This document shows, piece by piece, positions 23,169 through 34,356 of a stretch of 64,000 nt of DNA; the stretch's first letter is position 1, and every line of letters starts with the position of its first letter. This DNA comes from Archegozetes longisetosus. Taxonomy: Eukaryota > Arthropoda > Arachnida > Sarcoptiformes > Trhypochthoniidae. A model generated the notes under the pieces. The model saw nothing but the letters and a program-made list of their open reading frames with translations, had not been told where the DNA came from and did no database searches. Location of the stretch: the NCBI GenBank assembly GCA_018873245.2, contig JAEMBT020000006.1, positions 1,987,855-2,051,854 on the forward strand, given 5' to 3'. A program made the position numbers and the translations under genes.

Positions 23169-23787
23169 CTAATAATTGGGCGGATATTCAGGTTTTGGTG
23201 GTTTTGTTTTGAAATTAAGTTTTTTATACAAATAATCGATTCTTTTATTCAATTGATTCCACTTATGTGGTCGACACCACTTCCAGTACCTATAAGCGAT
23301 TCTTTTCCTAATCAACATTTGCATTTCATTGCCTCTGAAGCCTCTGAGCCATTGCGGAACATCTGTCATAAGTCTTGATGGGTGAACGGATCCATCGCCT
23401 AAGATATCGATGTAATCGTTTTGACCAAACAGAGCTTGCTTTGTTCGCCATTTGTCCGGTATTTTCTCGTAAGGAATTGTTCTCAACGGCGCCGCATCGC
23501 CCTTAACTCGTGGTAACAGTCCTTCAATATATCAATTCATTTATTGTTTACGGTTTTAATCACTTTTGCAAAGAACGGAATAAGTCATGGCTTTAATTGC
23601 ATTGACTTAACCAGTTCTTTGACAGAAACCATTTAATTCATTGTTATTATAATAAATCTAAACCTTTATTATGAGATCTCTGAACATAACCGAATCGACG
23701 AACAAATTCTCGTTTTTCGAAATAACGAACGAATGTCTTCATTGGACTTAATGGTAAAGACAACAATGACTTGCAATAGTTATTCAT
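23169..23787 (-). CDS. mRpL51: Mitochondrial ribosomal protein L51
   Basis: Two exons, 23664-23787 and 23169-23521, separated by a 142-nt intron (donor GTTTAG, acceptor GAAG, phase 1), giving 158 residues. The first exon supplies a basic, hydroxylated N-terminus (NNYCKSLLSLPLSPMKTF) suited to mitochondrial import. The second holds the conserved L51 core: KWRTKQALFGQNDYIDILG, the VPQWLRGFRGNEMQ block and LNKRIDYLYKKLNF near the C-terminus. It is a structural protein of the large mitoribosomal subunit. It is transcribed divergently from MED20, with 371 bp between the two ATGs. The order of motifs and the length agree with animal L51 proteins. Confidence 0.92.
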
Positions 23788-24158
23788 TTTGTAATAAATT
23801 TAATCAAAAAACAAATCTTATGTTTAGTTTTGATTTTATAATTGAGTGAAAACTTGTGATAAACCAAAACAAAGTCATGTGTTTTTCGCCTCAAATACAA
23901 AACTGAATAATATTTTGTAGAAATTTTGCTATAGTTTTGTATTAATAAAAGTAACATCTACTATCAGACCATGTGCTTAAAAAACAGGTTAAGTGACTTC
24001 GAAAAAACTAGTCGCTTATCTGGTTTTTCCAGTAAACGATTCACATTTAAATTGTCAAAAATCAAAGTCATATCAAATATTAAGCATTTCGCAATTAAAT
24101 AAATACTGTCATTGAATAATTAATAACTAAGTAATTAATTAATAAATGGTCAGTTAAA
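23788..24158. promoter_or_regulatory. Shared divergent promoter region mRpL51/MED20
   Basis: The two start codons face away from each other across 371 bp, containing both 5' UTRs and presumably both promoters. No TATA box at a suitable position is obvious, as is common for housekeeping genes. Confidence 0.5.
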
Positions 24159-24803
24159 ATGGGTGTGTCTTCAGTGCACTCGATTGCAATTCCCGACGGC
24201 AAAAATGGTCAACAAGTTTTGGACGCGTTGTGCAAACAGTTGTCCTCAATGAACGCCACAGTTGATGGAACGTTTTCTGTTGAGTGCGATTCTTATTATT
24301 CTTCACTCGCACCGCAAACGCCTTCGAGTTCTTCTCGTGTACTTCATTTATACCATTCGAGTCAGTATCCGGCCACTGCTTTCGGTCTTTTAGACAACGG
24401 ACAGTATATTATCGCCGATTCATCTCTGGATCTGATTTTAATGAATTTGTCGTCAGTTTATTCAACAAAAAAGATTAACAGAATTGAAGTTCGGGGTCAG
24501 AAGTGGTCATTAAGAGACTTTTGCATAAAAGTTGGTTTTTGTTGTTTTGGGCCTTCACTCAAAGGAATTATGGTTGAAATCGAATACAAGCCGTGTGTCG
24601 TTCCAAACAGTTGTTGGGATTTGATTAAAGAATTGACACAATCCATCGTTGGACTCAACTCAATCATTAGTAATTCTCCAAATCAGTACATGATCTCAAG
24701 AATGAATGAAATCTATTCACCGATCGATACAATACAACAATATAACGATCACTTCAATCAACTCAGAAAAGCCAATACAACTAATAATCAAAACCTCAAA
24801 TAA
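24159..24803 (+). CDS. MED20: Mediator complex subunit 20
   Basis: Single-exon gene, 214 residues, ATG 24159 in good context (AAAATGG). MED20 belongs to the Mediator head module and couples transcription factors to RNA polymerase II in the nucleus. The whole length follows the animal protein: MGVSSV start, DGTFSVECDSYYS, SSQYPATAFGLLDNG, a RIEVRGQKWSLRDFCIKVG segment, GIMVEIEYKPCVVP and a C-terminal SPIDTIQQYNDHFNQLRK helix. There is no interruption. It is the divergent neighbour of mRpL51. A polyadenylation hexamer lies at 25040. Confidence 0.95.
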   Translation: MGVSSVHSIAIPDGKNGQQVLDALCKQLSSMNATVDGTFSVECDSYYSSLAPQTPSSSSRVLHLYHSSQYPATAFGLLDNGQYIIADSSLDLILMNLSSVYSTKKINRIEVRGQKWSLRDFCIKVGFCCFGPSLKGIMVEIEYKPCVVPNSCWDLIKELTQSIVGLNSIISNSPNQYMISRMNEIYSPIDTIQQYNDHFNQLRKANTTNNQNLK

Positions 24804-25039
24804 CACATAACAATAACACTGTATTTAAACTAAACCAAATTTCTGATTAACAGCAGATCAAATTTAACCTAATTTTGGTATAGGATCGGAATTTTGATTA
24901 ATTTTTACCAGGATAGCAGAACTGACATTATGATTGATCTATTTTTTCTGTGTAATTAAACGAAACATAATTTTGAGCGAAACTCTTTTACTCCAAATGT
25001 TCTCTTTTTATTAAGCCTATTTTTCAGTTTTAGAACATC

Positions 25040-25045
25040 AATAAA
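25040..25045 (+). promoter_or_regulatory. Possible polyadenylation signal of MED20
   Basis: AATAAA, 237 nt after the stop. Confidence 0.35.
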
Positions 25046-25286
25046 ATTGTTTATAATTAGAAACAGATAACTATAGTTCAAAAGTTAATTATTACTCGTT
25101 CTGAAAATTAATAAGAAATTAAATAAATTATTCTTAAAAAAATTCATCACTTTTAGTATTGAAACATTGACTGATCAATAAGTCTACAGACTTATTGAAT
25201 TGCAGTCGCCTTTATAAGGTACTGGAACAGAACGGCGGACTAGGTTCAATCAACTTTTTAAAGTATTTAGGTTTTATGAATATATA

Positions 25287-25657
25287 TTAGTATGTTTGAT
25301 GGATGTTCGGAATGGGAATGAAAAAAAATTTTAGAATAATTGTTTTAATGTTTTTAATTAATATAATGTGTTTGAACTTCGCACACAAAATTTTAGTCGT
25401 CTGCCTCTAATTGTTTATTTTTGGTGATCAATCAAAGTCTAGTCATGTCTAGTTCTTATCTAATTTTTAATTGAAAGCATAAAAAATTTAATTGAAAGCA
25501 TAACTCCGGAAGAGTGGCGTCGGGTGTACGAGAAGTGGGAGGACAGAATGAATCGGTGTATTCGGGCTATGGGGGACTACTTTTAAATAATTTGTAAACA
25601 AATTTCAATAAAATTCTGTTTTTGATATCCATTCCGAGCTCCCGTCAAACATACCAA
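25287..25657. mobile_element. Nested mariner-derived MITE
   Basis: A 371-bp element inside the Tc1-like element. Inverted ends begin TTAGTATGTTTGATGG (left) and TTGGTATGTTTGACGG (right, reverse strand), with TA on each side (25285-25286, 25658-25659). Near the right end, about 25504-25586 on plus encodes the last residues of a mariner transposase (EEWRRVYEKWEDRMNRCI, then ending MGDYF and a stop), so it is a deletion derivative of a mariner whose full copy is not in the window. Confidence 0.82.
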
Positions 25658-25740
25658 TAATTGTAGTATATCGTTTTAAGGCTTATTCCCTGTCTTTCCC
25701 CCTCTATCAACCAAATCGATAGTTAATTAATAGTATCAAA

Positions 25741-26110
25741 ATGTCGGTTGATAAACAAGCACCTCTGCGAAAACGCATTGGCATTTTCTATCAAAATAAT
25801 ATAAGAGAATGTAAACTTTTTACTTTGAATCATTTTTTAAGAGAAAATGTCGGCCGAACTATGATATATGAGGCAATGAAAAGAGTAGATAATGGAATTA
25901 GTTTGGACAGAAGACCTGGAAGTGGTAGCTATAACGCTATACCCCAAAAAGTCAGGACTACGCCTTAAAATCAACGTAGTCCCAAAAAATTGTAATCCTC
26001 CAAACTACCACATATTAGACCTATTGAGTATTATCGGGCTATTTTGAAAAAAAGTTTACAAAAATGGTTGAAGAGCTGAATTTATTGAGAAATTGATTTA
26101 AAAAGATCAA
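25741..26110 (+). pseudogene. Broken Tc1-like transposase
   Basis: 25741-25968 encodes a helix-turn-helix N-terminus (RKRIGIFYQNNIRE, then VGRTMIYEAMKRVDNG and DRRPGSG), typical of the DNA-binding part of Tc1-like transposases. After the stop, another frame at about 26026-26088 reads RPIEYYRAILKK, the remnant of the conserved third-acidic-residue/RPIE region near the transposase C-terminus. The catalytic core between them is missing. It is non-functional. Confidence 0.75.
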
Positions 26111-26337
26111 ATCAGAGCTGAGAAAAACTTCACCAAAAGTCTGCCAAAGCCTCATGAAGAGTGTCAAGACTAAAGTCCGCAAAGCTGCCGATCACGGGCC
26201 ACTATCGCTAATTAATTAATCTAGTTTCAGTCCTAAATAATTTTTCTATAAATTGACTAAGTATAATGAATTTATGTAAGTAAGTTTATGATTAAAGAGT
26301 AATTGAATCCAGTCCGCCGTTCTGTTCCAGTACCTTA

Positions 26338-26987
26338 ATATTCTATATATAGTTTTGATAAGCTATTTAATAAATTTTTTCACATTCATAGAAACAGAAT
26401 TAATTTATATTTGAACGATATAAAATCTAATTATTAATTGAAAACATCTCTTCTTTACGTGAACATTGTATCTAATTATTTAGCAAACTCTCGTTCATTA
26501 TTTATAAAAGAAAATCAATATTGACCAGAGTAATGAGTGAATAATCTAATTAGACGTTTTAATAGGACTTCACTTTAAGTTTTGAAAAGTTAAATTCGTA
26601 TTAAAACGGCTTAAATTGCTCAATTTAATCACTTGACTGAACGTTTATAATTTCTTATTAAACGATTTTATCAGTACTTATGATTAGTGTGTAAATTGAG
26701 CTCTTCAATGATAGTTTGGTTGTGAAACGTATCTTGGCACAGTACTTATTCATGCACTGCAATCACTTTTAAAGCAAATAAAAAATTAATTCTTAATATA
26801 ATGCTCATTTAATTTCTAAATCAAAACAGGTATTACAATTGAGTCTTCAATTGAATACTGTTTTAAATACAAACTTATTGAATTTTGACATTAGTTTTAA
26901 ATTTAGTTAATATGTTTTACAAACAAAAACTATTGCTTTGATTCTAATTTAAACATTACATAATCTTAAAGTTAATAGATATTAGTT
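26338..26987. other. Spacer downstream of protease copy 3
   Basis: AT-rich; no gene recognised. It will include the 3' UTR of the protease gene ending at 26988. Confidence 0.45.
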
Positions 26988-29089
26988 TTAATCAACTTTA
27001 TTGCTGTTAATCCAAGAAAGTGCAGGGGGAACTGAAGCATATACATTAGGATAAGTTTGGTGAAGACATGATGACGATCCCCACGAGACAACACCGACCA
27101 AACATGTTGCGCCACTGACTACTTGAGTTAATGGTCCGCCTGAGTCTCCCTATTATTGAATTGTTTGGAAAATTTGATCAAAAAAATTATTCTCTTTCAA
27201 TAGTTCATGAGTGAAATTAAGATCGATTTTAGCTAAAATTTATGTACTATTTGGTGACGACAACTTTTAGTTATACACTTATCAGTAGTGATTGACATCA
27301 GCTCGGTTACCCTGAGCTTGAGCTGAGCTGAACCGATTTGAGCTGGGCTGAGCTATGAACTGAACTAATCTAATCTAATTGATAAGTCCAAATTTTCAAT
27401 ATTTACTAGAAATACTGGAAATTTGTTACAAAGTAAGAAATTTTAGTCTAAGATTTTTAAATGGTTTAGATTTCAATATCTTGTTATCTAACATTATGGA
27501 TAATTAAAATATCAGATCATTAAACTAATATTTATTCCGAATTAGAGTACTTGAGCATTGAATTTAAATACACTAAACATCTTCTGAAATAAATTATTGA
27601 ACATTTAACACTATCTTAAAGTTAAAACGTTTTAGAATCGTCTTCTATGGGCTATTATTGCAAAGCATTTAAGTTAAACTAAACGTCATTAGACTATACA
27701 GCATATCACTCATAGATTTTACATTGAAAGTATCAAATTTCTATTTAGATGAATCGTTTAAGAATAGTAAACTCTAATAAATTCTATAAACTATTACCCA
27801 CTGAGCTAATCTGAGCTGAGCTGATGAAATCAGCTCAAAAGTACCATTGAGCTGAGCTGATGTCTAACACTACTTATCAGTTACTGAAGGCTTGGTTGAC
27901 TTAAGTAATGAAAAAGCTCAACAAAACTCATACTTTTCGCACAAAAAGTAGCAACTATTCAACAGATTCTTCATTAAATGAAGCTTCTGATCGAACATTG
28001 GACTCCTTTTCTTAAGCTTAGTTCAGTTCAACTCACGCTATGTCTATGGTTAACAATTGAATAATGTCTTAAATATTTGAAAGGATACTTACATTGCATG
28101 CACTTCTTTGGGTATCATGGGCACAAATCATGTTAGTTGTGATAGCATTGACCGAACCCCATCTACTGCTACAATCACTTCTGAGCATATGGCCAAGATC
28201 TGCCTGCAAGAGAGAAGTGGCCAAAGAACCACCACCTGATGTTCTACCGAAACCACTGACAGTTAGGGGTACACCGGCGGTTGTTGGCTCTGCAGTGCAC
28301 AACGCGATTATGGCTGCATTAGTTCCGGGAGTGAATGCGGACGCTATGATTAGGAGTGCGTAGTCGTTGTTGATTGTGCTTGAGCTATAACTTCCGTGTT
28401 TGATAATTCTTTGAACGCCTACAGTAGTTCCACTAAGAGTTATTGTATTGTATCTTATTGAGAACAATGACGGCGAGTTTTCTGCCCTTTAAGATAAATT
28501 AGAAACAATTTAGAAATCAATTTCTGTATCAAAAACAATGATTAAATCAAGAGATTTGATCGAATACTAACAAAACTCTAATAAGTTTGATAACCGTTTA
28601 CGTTCTACTTGTGAGAAAATTTTGATTATTCTATAATAGATTGAGAGGAATCAAGTTCTATATAAAAATAATGGAACTGACAAATTCCATTGAATACTAG
28701 CATATCCTATAAGCTTCAGAAATTTTCGTGAGTTTTGATAATTGGTTTTTATACTATAGTTTGAGTAGTAGTTTAGGAACAGAAACTTATAATTTTGATA
28801 TAGTTTAGTGAGAAATATAAACGTACCCGTCAACACAATGAGCAGCTGTAATAGCAGTACGACTCGATATCCATGATCCACCACAAGTGAAACTACCACT
28901 TCTAAGGAGTGCAATTTGGTAGGGACGACCTCCACTTTGTACTTGTGTTCCTCCAACTACTCGAGAGAGATCCATCTCGTCATCTTTCATCAAGAAGTGG
29001 TACCTTTCTTGCAGCGCCTCTGGAAGTGGTAGTCTTCCAGCGGATGCTAAAGCAATACATGCTAAAACAATTGCTAAAAAGAATTTCAT
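26988..29089 (-). CDS. Secreted chymotrypsin-like serine protease (copy 3)
   Basis: Three exons: 28827-29089, 28093-28486 and 26988-27149, with introns of 340 and 943 nt (phases 2 and 0), giving 272 residues. Signal peptide [16 protein letters not shown]; propeptide ends MDLSR before VVGG. The triad is complete: ITAAHCVDG, INNDYALLI and GDSGGP. S189 (RSACNGDS) and G216 (VSWGSSSC) suggest a chymotrypsin-type pocket, narrowed by Asn at the 226 position (YPNVY). Exon 2 starts at the AG at 28487-28488: the next AG downstream would shift the frame, and the chosen start gives [14 protein letters not shown], which aligns with its paralogue. Intron 2 hosts a hAT MITE (27286-27872). The copy at 37421-38819 is a close duplicate. 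Confidence 0.93.
27286..27872. mobile_element. hAT-type MITE in protease intron
   Basis: A 587-bp element with perfect 8-bp target duplications CTTATCAG (27278-27285, 27873-27880). The inverted ends are TAGTGATTGACATCAGCTC on the left and TAGTGTTAGACATCAGCTC on the right (reverse strand). Both subterminal zones are clusters of GAGCTGAGCT words. It has no coding capacity. It lies in intron 2 of protease copy 3, which explains that intron's unusual length. Confidence 0.9.
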
Positions 29090-29127
29090 TTTTGCCCAAG
29101 CTGTGTTTGAGCATTAGTTGGTTCGCG

Positions 29128-29136
29128 TTTATATAT
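29128..29136 (-). promoter_or_regulatory. TATA box and conserved promoter of protease copy 3
   Basis: TATATAAAC on the minus strand, 39 nt before the ATG. About 29105-29190 is nearly identical to the region upstream of protease copy 4 (shared words GAGCATTAGTTGGTTCGCG and AAAGGATCTCTTGTCATAAA), so the promoter was duplicated with the gene. Confidence 0.65.
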
Positions 29137-29190
29137 CAAATTCCAAAAGGATCTCTTGTCATAAAATAATTTCTAACTTTTTTAATTGTT

Positions 29191-30742
29191 CTTTTACTTA
29201 CGTGAGTCGCTAAAAATGTTTATGTCCTTAGAAAGTTTTAGATTTTCTTATCGATAATTTACATGTTTTATGACAAAATTAATTGAATTGTTGTTATATT
29301 GTATACTATAAATTGTGGCCCAAATGCTAATTCGTATCTTATTTCATTTGTCATATAAGTATAAAAGTTATTACTCTTCTTGATGATCATATCAATTTGA
29401 TGCGAAATAATGATTAACTTAAGAGAAAACTATAATTAAACTTAATGTGTTGCCTCTTGATGATCTTTCAATTGGCTATAGATTTGTTATGCCGTCAATA
29501 TTTATCACTTAACAACTTAAACAAAATTCATTATTTCAACACAGAATTCAAGTTTACGACTTTAATTTTATTAGACATAAACCCCAAAAACTATTATCTT
29601 TAGGATGATATCAAACTAGTTATCAGATTTTCATTCGATTAAAACATAGTAATTAAACCTAAATGACTTATGGCGTTTAAATTTAGACTATCTCATTTCA
29701 ACACAAACTGAAACCACAAAACAACGTTCAAGGTTAAGGATTATTGGTTCAAAAGATAAGTTTCAAGTAATAAATCAGAATAAGCAAGAGTCAGGAGATC
29801 CGTTTACTCCTTCATTAAGGAAACGGATCAAAAATGATTTAGACCTTAATTTTTCAGATAATATATCAACCATTGGGTAATAAAAGATCACATCACGAGT
29901 TAAACTATTTTTCCGGATTTGTTTTTATCCTCTACTTCTACTCATATTCTATCACCTTAGTTCCCACAGACTTTTTGGCGACCCACAAAATTTTCAATAA
30001 AGTCTTCGCGATCCTTAAAATCAAATTAATTAAAATTACGAAATTTTATTCAATTAAATTAGAGTAAAGGATTTTTACAGCAAAGTTCGTCAATATCAGG
30101 TACAATCTTAGTTAAAGAGAGTCTTAATTTATTTTTAACTGCAAGTTTTGATCTGTACATAAGTCAGACTTGAAAAAGCACTTTCACGTAATAAGTTGAC
30201 GGCAAGCTATCAAATTCTTGACTGCAATGAGAGCCAACTCTGAGCTCTGATTCTTTACTTCAATCTAAAATTCAGAGTTTTGTCCTCTTCGAATTGATTC
30301 TTTGGTTTTTTGCATTTCAATTCTAATAATTGATCAAAAGAACTAAATATCTCAAAAACATTATTCACTTTATTCACCTAAACATTTAACTCCTCAATGA
30401 GTCCGAGAATTCTATCTAATACTTAAGATAAATCAAATAACTATTGAATAAGCTTCAAAGCGATTGGTTGTTATGTTTATAGCTTTTGTTTTGTCTTTTA
30501 TCTCTTAGTTGAGAATTTCATTGACTACTTCTCATTAAATGCTATGAAATTTGTGTATATTTAGCAACAATCTTTATTATAAAAAGACTAATATCCGACA
30601 TAAAATTTGACACACAGCTTTCAACCTATATAATAAAGTTTTTCATTAAGTATAGAGTAAATATCTTATCATTACTCAAAATTCTGATGAAAATTGAATT
30701 TTGAAAGTCACGACTCGCACATAACTAAATGTTCAATCCTCT
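29191..30742. other. Intergenic stretch with duplicated upstream block
   Basis: 29245-29360 (TTTTATGACAAAATTA, then GACCCAAATGCTA-like and TCTTATTTCATTTG) is homologous to 39815-39905 upstream of protease copy 4, extending the segmental duplication. Beyond that, nothing was recognised; an open stretch at 29873-30067 does not start with ATG and is low-complexity. Confidence 0.5.
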
Positions 30743-30768
30743 TGCGATCCACCTTTTGGGAACCTCTG
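30743..30768. mobile_element. Isolated hAT-like terminus
   Basis: On the minus strand it reads CAGAGGTTCCCAAAAGGTGG followed by ATCGC, the classic outer end of hAT elements of the Charlie type. No partner end was found, so it is a remnant. Confidence 0.35.
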
Positions 30769-31283
30769 CTTTATCGTATAAGTTAAATCAGAATATATTT
30801 CAATGACAAAATTAATAAAGCGTATTGATTAATGTAATAGAGAAATTTTAGCTCAGTTCCACTTATATGGAAAGCTAGCCAACTGTAGAGGTGCCGATTT
30901 TACCAAAACTTTTTTACTGATAGAAATTAGTAAGCATATGAAAAATTTTGATTTATTTTAGCAAAATATATTATAATATATGTAATACAAATGAAGGTCC
31001 TATCGATTTCATTATGTGATCACATACGACTCCGTGTGTTTGTGGCAATTAATAATGAACCACATGACGTAAAACCCAAAATAAGATATTGATGGATACT
31101 ACCCAACGTCTTAAGTCAAACGATACCATACTTAGGGCCTTAAAACCAAAGGGGATAAAGTTGGATTCAGGACTTCAGACGCTAGCCTCAGGCCCCTATG
31201 TATAGATTCGTTAGAGTTGTCCCAACGAGTATCAACAAAGACATATAAAAGATTAAACGTGCAAAATCCATGAGCTCTAAAGT

Positions 31284-32469
31284 CAATGATGAGCGTGCTC
31301 AGTGCTCGTGCTCAGACAAAATTTGGTGCTCAGTGCTCGCGCTCGTGCTCGGCAAAACCGAAGTGCTCGGTGCTCGTATTTTGAAGGTGCTCGAGCACCG
31401 AGCACCAACTGAGCACTATGTCCAAACTTTATGTCTATTGAAAGTATTAATCCTAAACATATGTAATGCAAAATACATTCAAAACCTCAAAAGTAAGATC
31501 AAATGCCGTTCAAGTATATGCTTAACGATAAAAACTGATGTCATTTTGCAATAAAATATGCGAACTATTTATAAAAGGACGAAAATAATTATTGAACGTT
31601 AACTTTAAAATTAAATCAAAATTTGTTTAGGTTTGATATTTATATTAAATTCTAAATTTAGTTTCAGACGCCACAGTAAATATTGAACCCTTTAATACTG
31701 ATGGAACTTGTCTCATATCGCTGCTTCTTTTCATGTCTTAGCTAAATTCAACGGTATTGACATAGAATACGTCAATTATATTTTCAAAGTTTCAAAAATA
31801 ACTTTTACAATTCTATAACATAGAGAAAATTTAATAGTATTCTAAGACAATTTTTATTTCAATAGAAATAATTGGATATATAATTAATCGTTTATTTAAA
31901 AAATTAAACATTAATTAGTGCAAAAGTATGATTGATTAGAAAACTAAGTCAAAATATAGAATTAGCTGAGATCAAATATTATCCTTTTAATTATTGAAAT
32001 TATGAGAATTTTAAATTCCAGGATAGAATAAAAATTGTATTGAAATAAAAATTGTCTTAGAATACTATTAAATTTTCTCTATGTTATAGAATTGTAGAAG
32101 TTATTTTTGAAACTTTGAAAATATAATTAACGTAATTTATGTCAATACCATAGACTTTAGCTAAAATATACAAAGAAGCAGCGATATGAGACAAGTTCCG
32201 ATTAAAATCTTTAAAACTTTCTCATACTTTATAATAAATATATTACTATATCAATTTGTTAGAATAGCAGTTCTCATAGTTTTATTCAATAAAATTATTT
32301 TTACACTCAGTTGACATCGTTTTTATTAGTTTTGATGTTAGAACTAAGTGCTCGTGCTCGGTGCTCGAGGGTAAGGTGCTCGAGCACGCGCTCATGCTCG
32401 GCAAAATTCAAGTGCTCAGTGCTCGTGTTCGCCACCGAGCACCGAATGCTCGAGCACTGCTCATCATTG
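31284..32469. mobile_element. hAT-type non-autonomous element (nested, 1186 bp)
   Basis: 8-bp target duplication TCTAAAGT (31276-31283, 32470-32477). The ends are CAATGATGAGCGTGCTC on the left and CAATGATGAGCAGTGCTC on the right (reverse strand). Subterminal regions (31290-31410 and 32345-32460) are dense in GTGCTCG words in both orientations. The middle contains a separate internal inverted repeat (about 31700-31852 against 32048-32205). Open frames in the GTGCTCG zones are repeat-derived, not genes. Confidence 0.88.
31700..32205. repeat. Internal inverted repeat of the nested hAT
   Basis: Left arm about 31700-31852 and right arm about 32048-32205 are complementary with few differences (for example AGTATTCTAAGACAATTTTT at the left, complement at the right), about 195 nt apart. 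It may be a second transposon trapped inside the hAT, or part of its structure. Confidence 0.8.
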
Positions 32470-32618
32470 TCTAAAGTATATTTTGTATATCAAGGATATA
32501 TTAAAGGATACATTTTGTAACAGACTTCTGGAAGGAATGTTTATTAAGCAAATTATCCTCTAAATAACTCCAATGCTTGGTTTTAGAAAAATGTATGTGT
32601 GTATGAGTGATTATAGAG

Positions 32619-33457
32619 TAGTGAAGAGCATAAGCTAGCTGCGAGCTGAGCTGCGCTTTGAGCTCGCTGCGCTTGAAGCTCAATTTTAGTTGTCTTTGAG
32701 CTTATAAGCTCGAGCTTTAAGCTTAGGCTATGATGAAGAAGCGCAGCTCAAGCTCAAGCTCAAGCTGTTGAGCTTCGAGCTCAGCTCATTTGAAGCTGAT
32801 TTATTTAATAAAACAGAATGATTATTGGATTGCTTCTCGTATGTTAGCAAATTAGGTGTTAAATTAGATCTATCGAATTGAATGATGAGATGCATTTCTG
32901 AATTATGAATTATTGTTTTCAAAATAATTTTCACTTTAAACTGAAATTTAATGCAATAACTGTTTATTTGAAGAGAGAATTAATGATGTTTCAGGCCTTA
33001 AAAGTAATGTTACTTTTATTCGCTGCTCAAATCTCTTTATATTCGAAATAAAATAATCTCAAATGATTTTTGATAATTATTCAAAATAAGAGAAAATTGT
33101 TGTTTGAAGCTGTTTTCAACATGATTTGACAAGAAGTGAAATACAATGAGAAGACTCACAATTATTGATAAGTGACACCGATGTCGAAATTTGAATTCAT
33201 TGTTCAAACTTTACGATCAAAATTAGTATTAATATATTTTTGCGGAAATACTTCATTATAACTTGAAATAAATAATTGTTACGAAGACTTCTACTCATTA
33301 TTTTAATTTTTAACTTTTAACGTAAGCTCAGTAGCGCAGCTCGCAGCTTGGACCCGAGCTTCTTAGTACAAGCGCAGCTCAAAGCTCAAAAATTTTGAGC
33401 TGTGCTTATAGAAACTCGAGCTTGAAGCTCAAGATTCCAGGCCAATGCTCTTCACTA
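32619..33457. mobile_element. hAT-type non-autonomous element (nested, 839 bp)
   Basis: Perfect 8-bp target duplication TTATAGAG (32611-32618, 33458-33465). The ends are TAGTGAAGAGCATAAGC on the left and TAGTGAAGAGCATTGGC on the right (reverse strand). The subterminal 150-170 bp at both sides are packed with AGCTC/GAGCT words. The AT-rich middle has no coding region. It is the same structural type as the element at 27286-27872. Confidence 0.9.
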
Positions 33458-33829
33458 TTATAGAGAAGAATAATACTTGTATTCAAAGTTTTGTGGATTT
33501 AGAGCTAGCCTCTGGGATCTTTGGTCAAACTTTGTCCCTTTTGACTCTAGGATCCTAAGTATGGTATCATTTGACTTAGAACGTTGAGTAGTTTCCAGTA
33601 ATATCTTATTTTAGTTTTTACGTCATGTGGTTCATTATTAATTACCACAAACCCACGTAGTTATATCTGAACACACAACGAAACCTGTAGGGTATTCGCT
33701 TATATACGTGATAATATATTTTGCTAAAATAAAATCTAAATTTTCATATACTTAATAATTTCTATTAGTAAAAAAATTTGGTAAAAACCGCCACCTCTAC
33801 AGTTGGCGTCATGTTAGTCATGATTTGAT

Positions 33830-34356
33830 TTTATTCGACTACGATTCCTTTTGAAAAAAATTTCATTTTGATTCGATTCCGATTCTATCCTGAACATTTT
33901 ATTTCGATTCAATTTTAATTTCGATCCCGATTCGATTTTCAATTATATAAATTTAGACACAACTTGAATATTTTGAAGAACAAATTTTTAATTGCACTAT
34001 TTGTCAGATATTAAAAATTATTGTTCACTAGTAATGAGATCTTTATATGAAGTCAAACTTAAGATTTAAATTATTTGATTGATTTTTAATTTATGTTTAT
34101 TTTTATTTTGATAAGGGCTTAAAATACTGTTTTTCACATCAGTTTCTATTTTAATTCCAGTTCCTTTGAGATTCTTTAGTTTCGATTCTAGTTCGATTCT
34201 CCTTTGAAACTTCTATTTCAAATAGGTTCCGATTCTATAGAATGAAGTCATTACTAGTTTTACTCAAACCATTGCATTGTACGAAAGACTACTCACAGTG
34301 AAACCCGCTTGTTGTCAATACTTTTCTCTGCGTTGATTTATCATTCTACACATATA
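33830..34356. other. Spacer with degenerate GATTCGATT words
   Basis: 33830-33945 and 34140-34240 are rich in imperfect CGATTCGATT/CGATTCTA words in one orientation, perhaps an old simple or subterminal repeat. No gene. Confidence 0.4.

Larger units (their letters stand above)
25217..26335. mobile_element. Tc1/mariner-like element with nested MITE
   Basis: A 1119-bp element with terminal inverted repeats beginning AGGTACTGGAACAGAACGGC (left 25217; right the reverse complement ending 26335), flanked by TA on both sides (25215-25216 and 26336-26337). It carries a broken transposase on the plus strand (25741 to about 26110) and a second, nested element at 25287-25657. About 750 bp remain after subtracting the insert, too short for an autonomous copy, so the catalytic middle is deleted. 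Confidence 0.85.
30878..33807. mobile_element. Long-inverted-repeat element with two nested hATs
   Basis: A 2930-bp unit whose outer ends match in inverse orientation: left from GCCAACTGTAGAGGTG (30878), right ending in its complement (33807). Homology of the arms continues for about 320 nt (left to about 31195, right from about 33497), including shared words AATAATGAACCACATGACGT and ATACCATACTTAGG. Between the arms sit two hAT-type elements (31284-32469 and 32619-33457). I see no clear target duplication at the outer ends. Without the two insertions the unit is about 890 bp, mostly arms: a foldback-like non-autonomous element. No transposase. Confidence 0.78.

Noticed and set aside
28482-28486. 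Later acceptor (AG at 28482-28483) for exon 2 of protease copy 3
   Set aside because: It shifts the frame; the acceptor ending at 28487 matches the paralogue exactly in phase and length.
31270-31554. Open frames on both strands in the GTGCTCG-rich zones (also 32311-32520)
   Set aside because: They are by-products of repeat composition inside a hAT element and show no domain resemblance.
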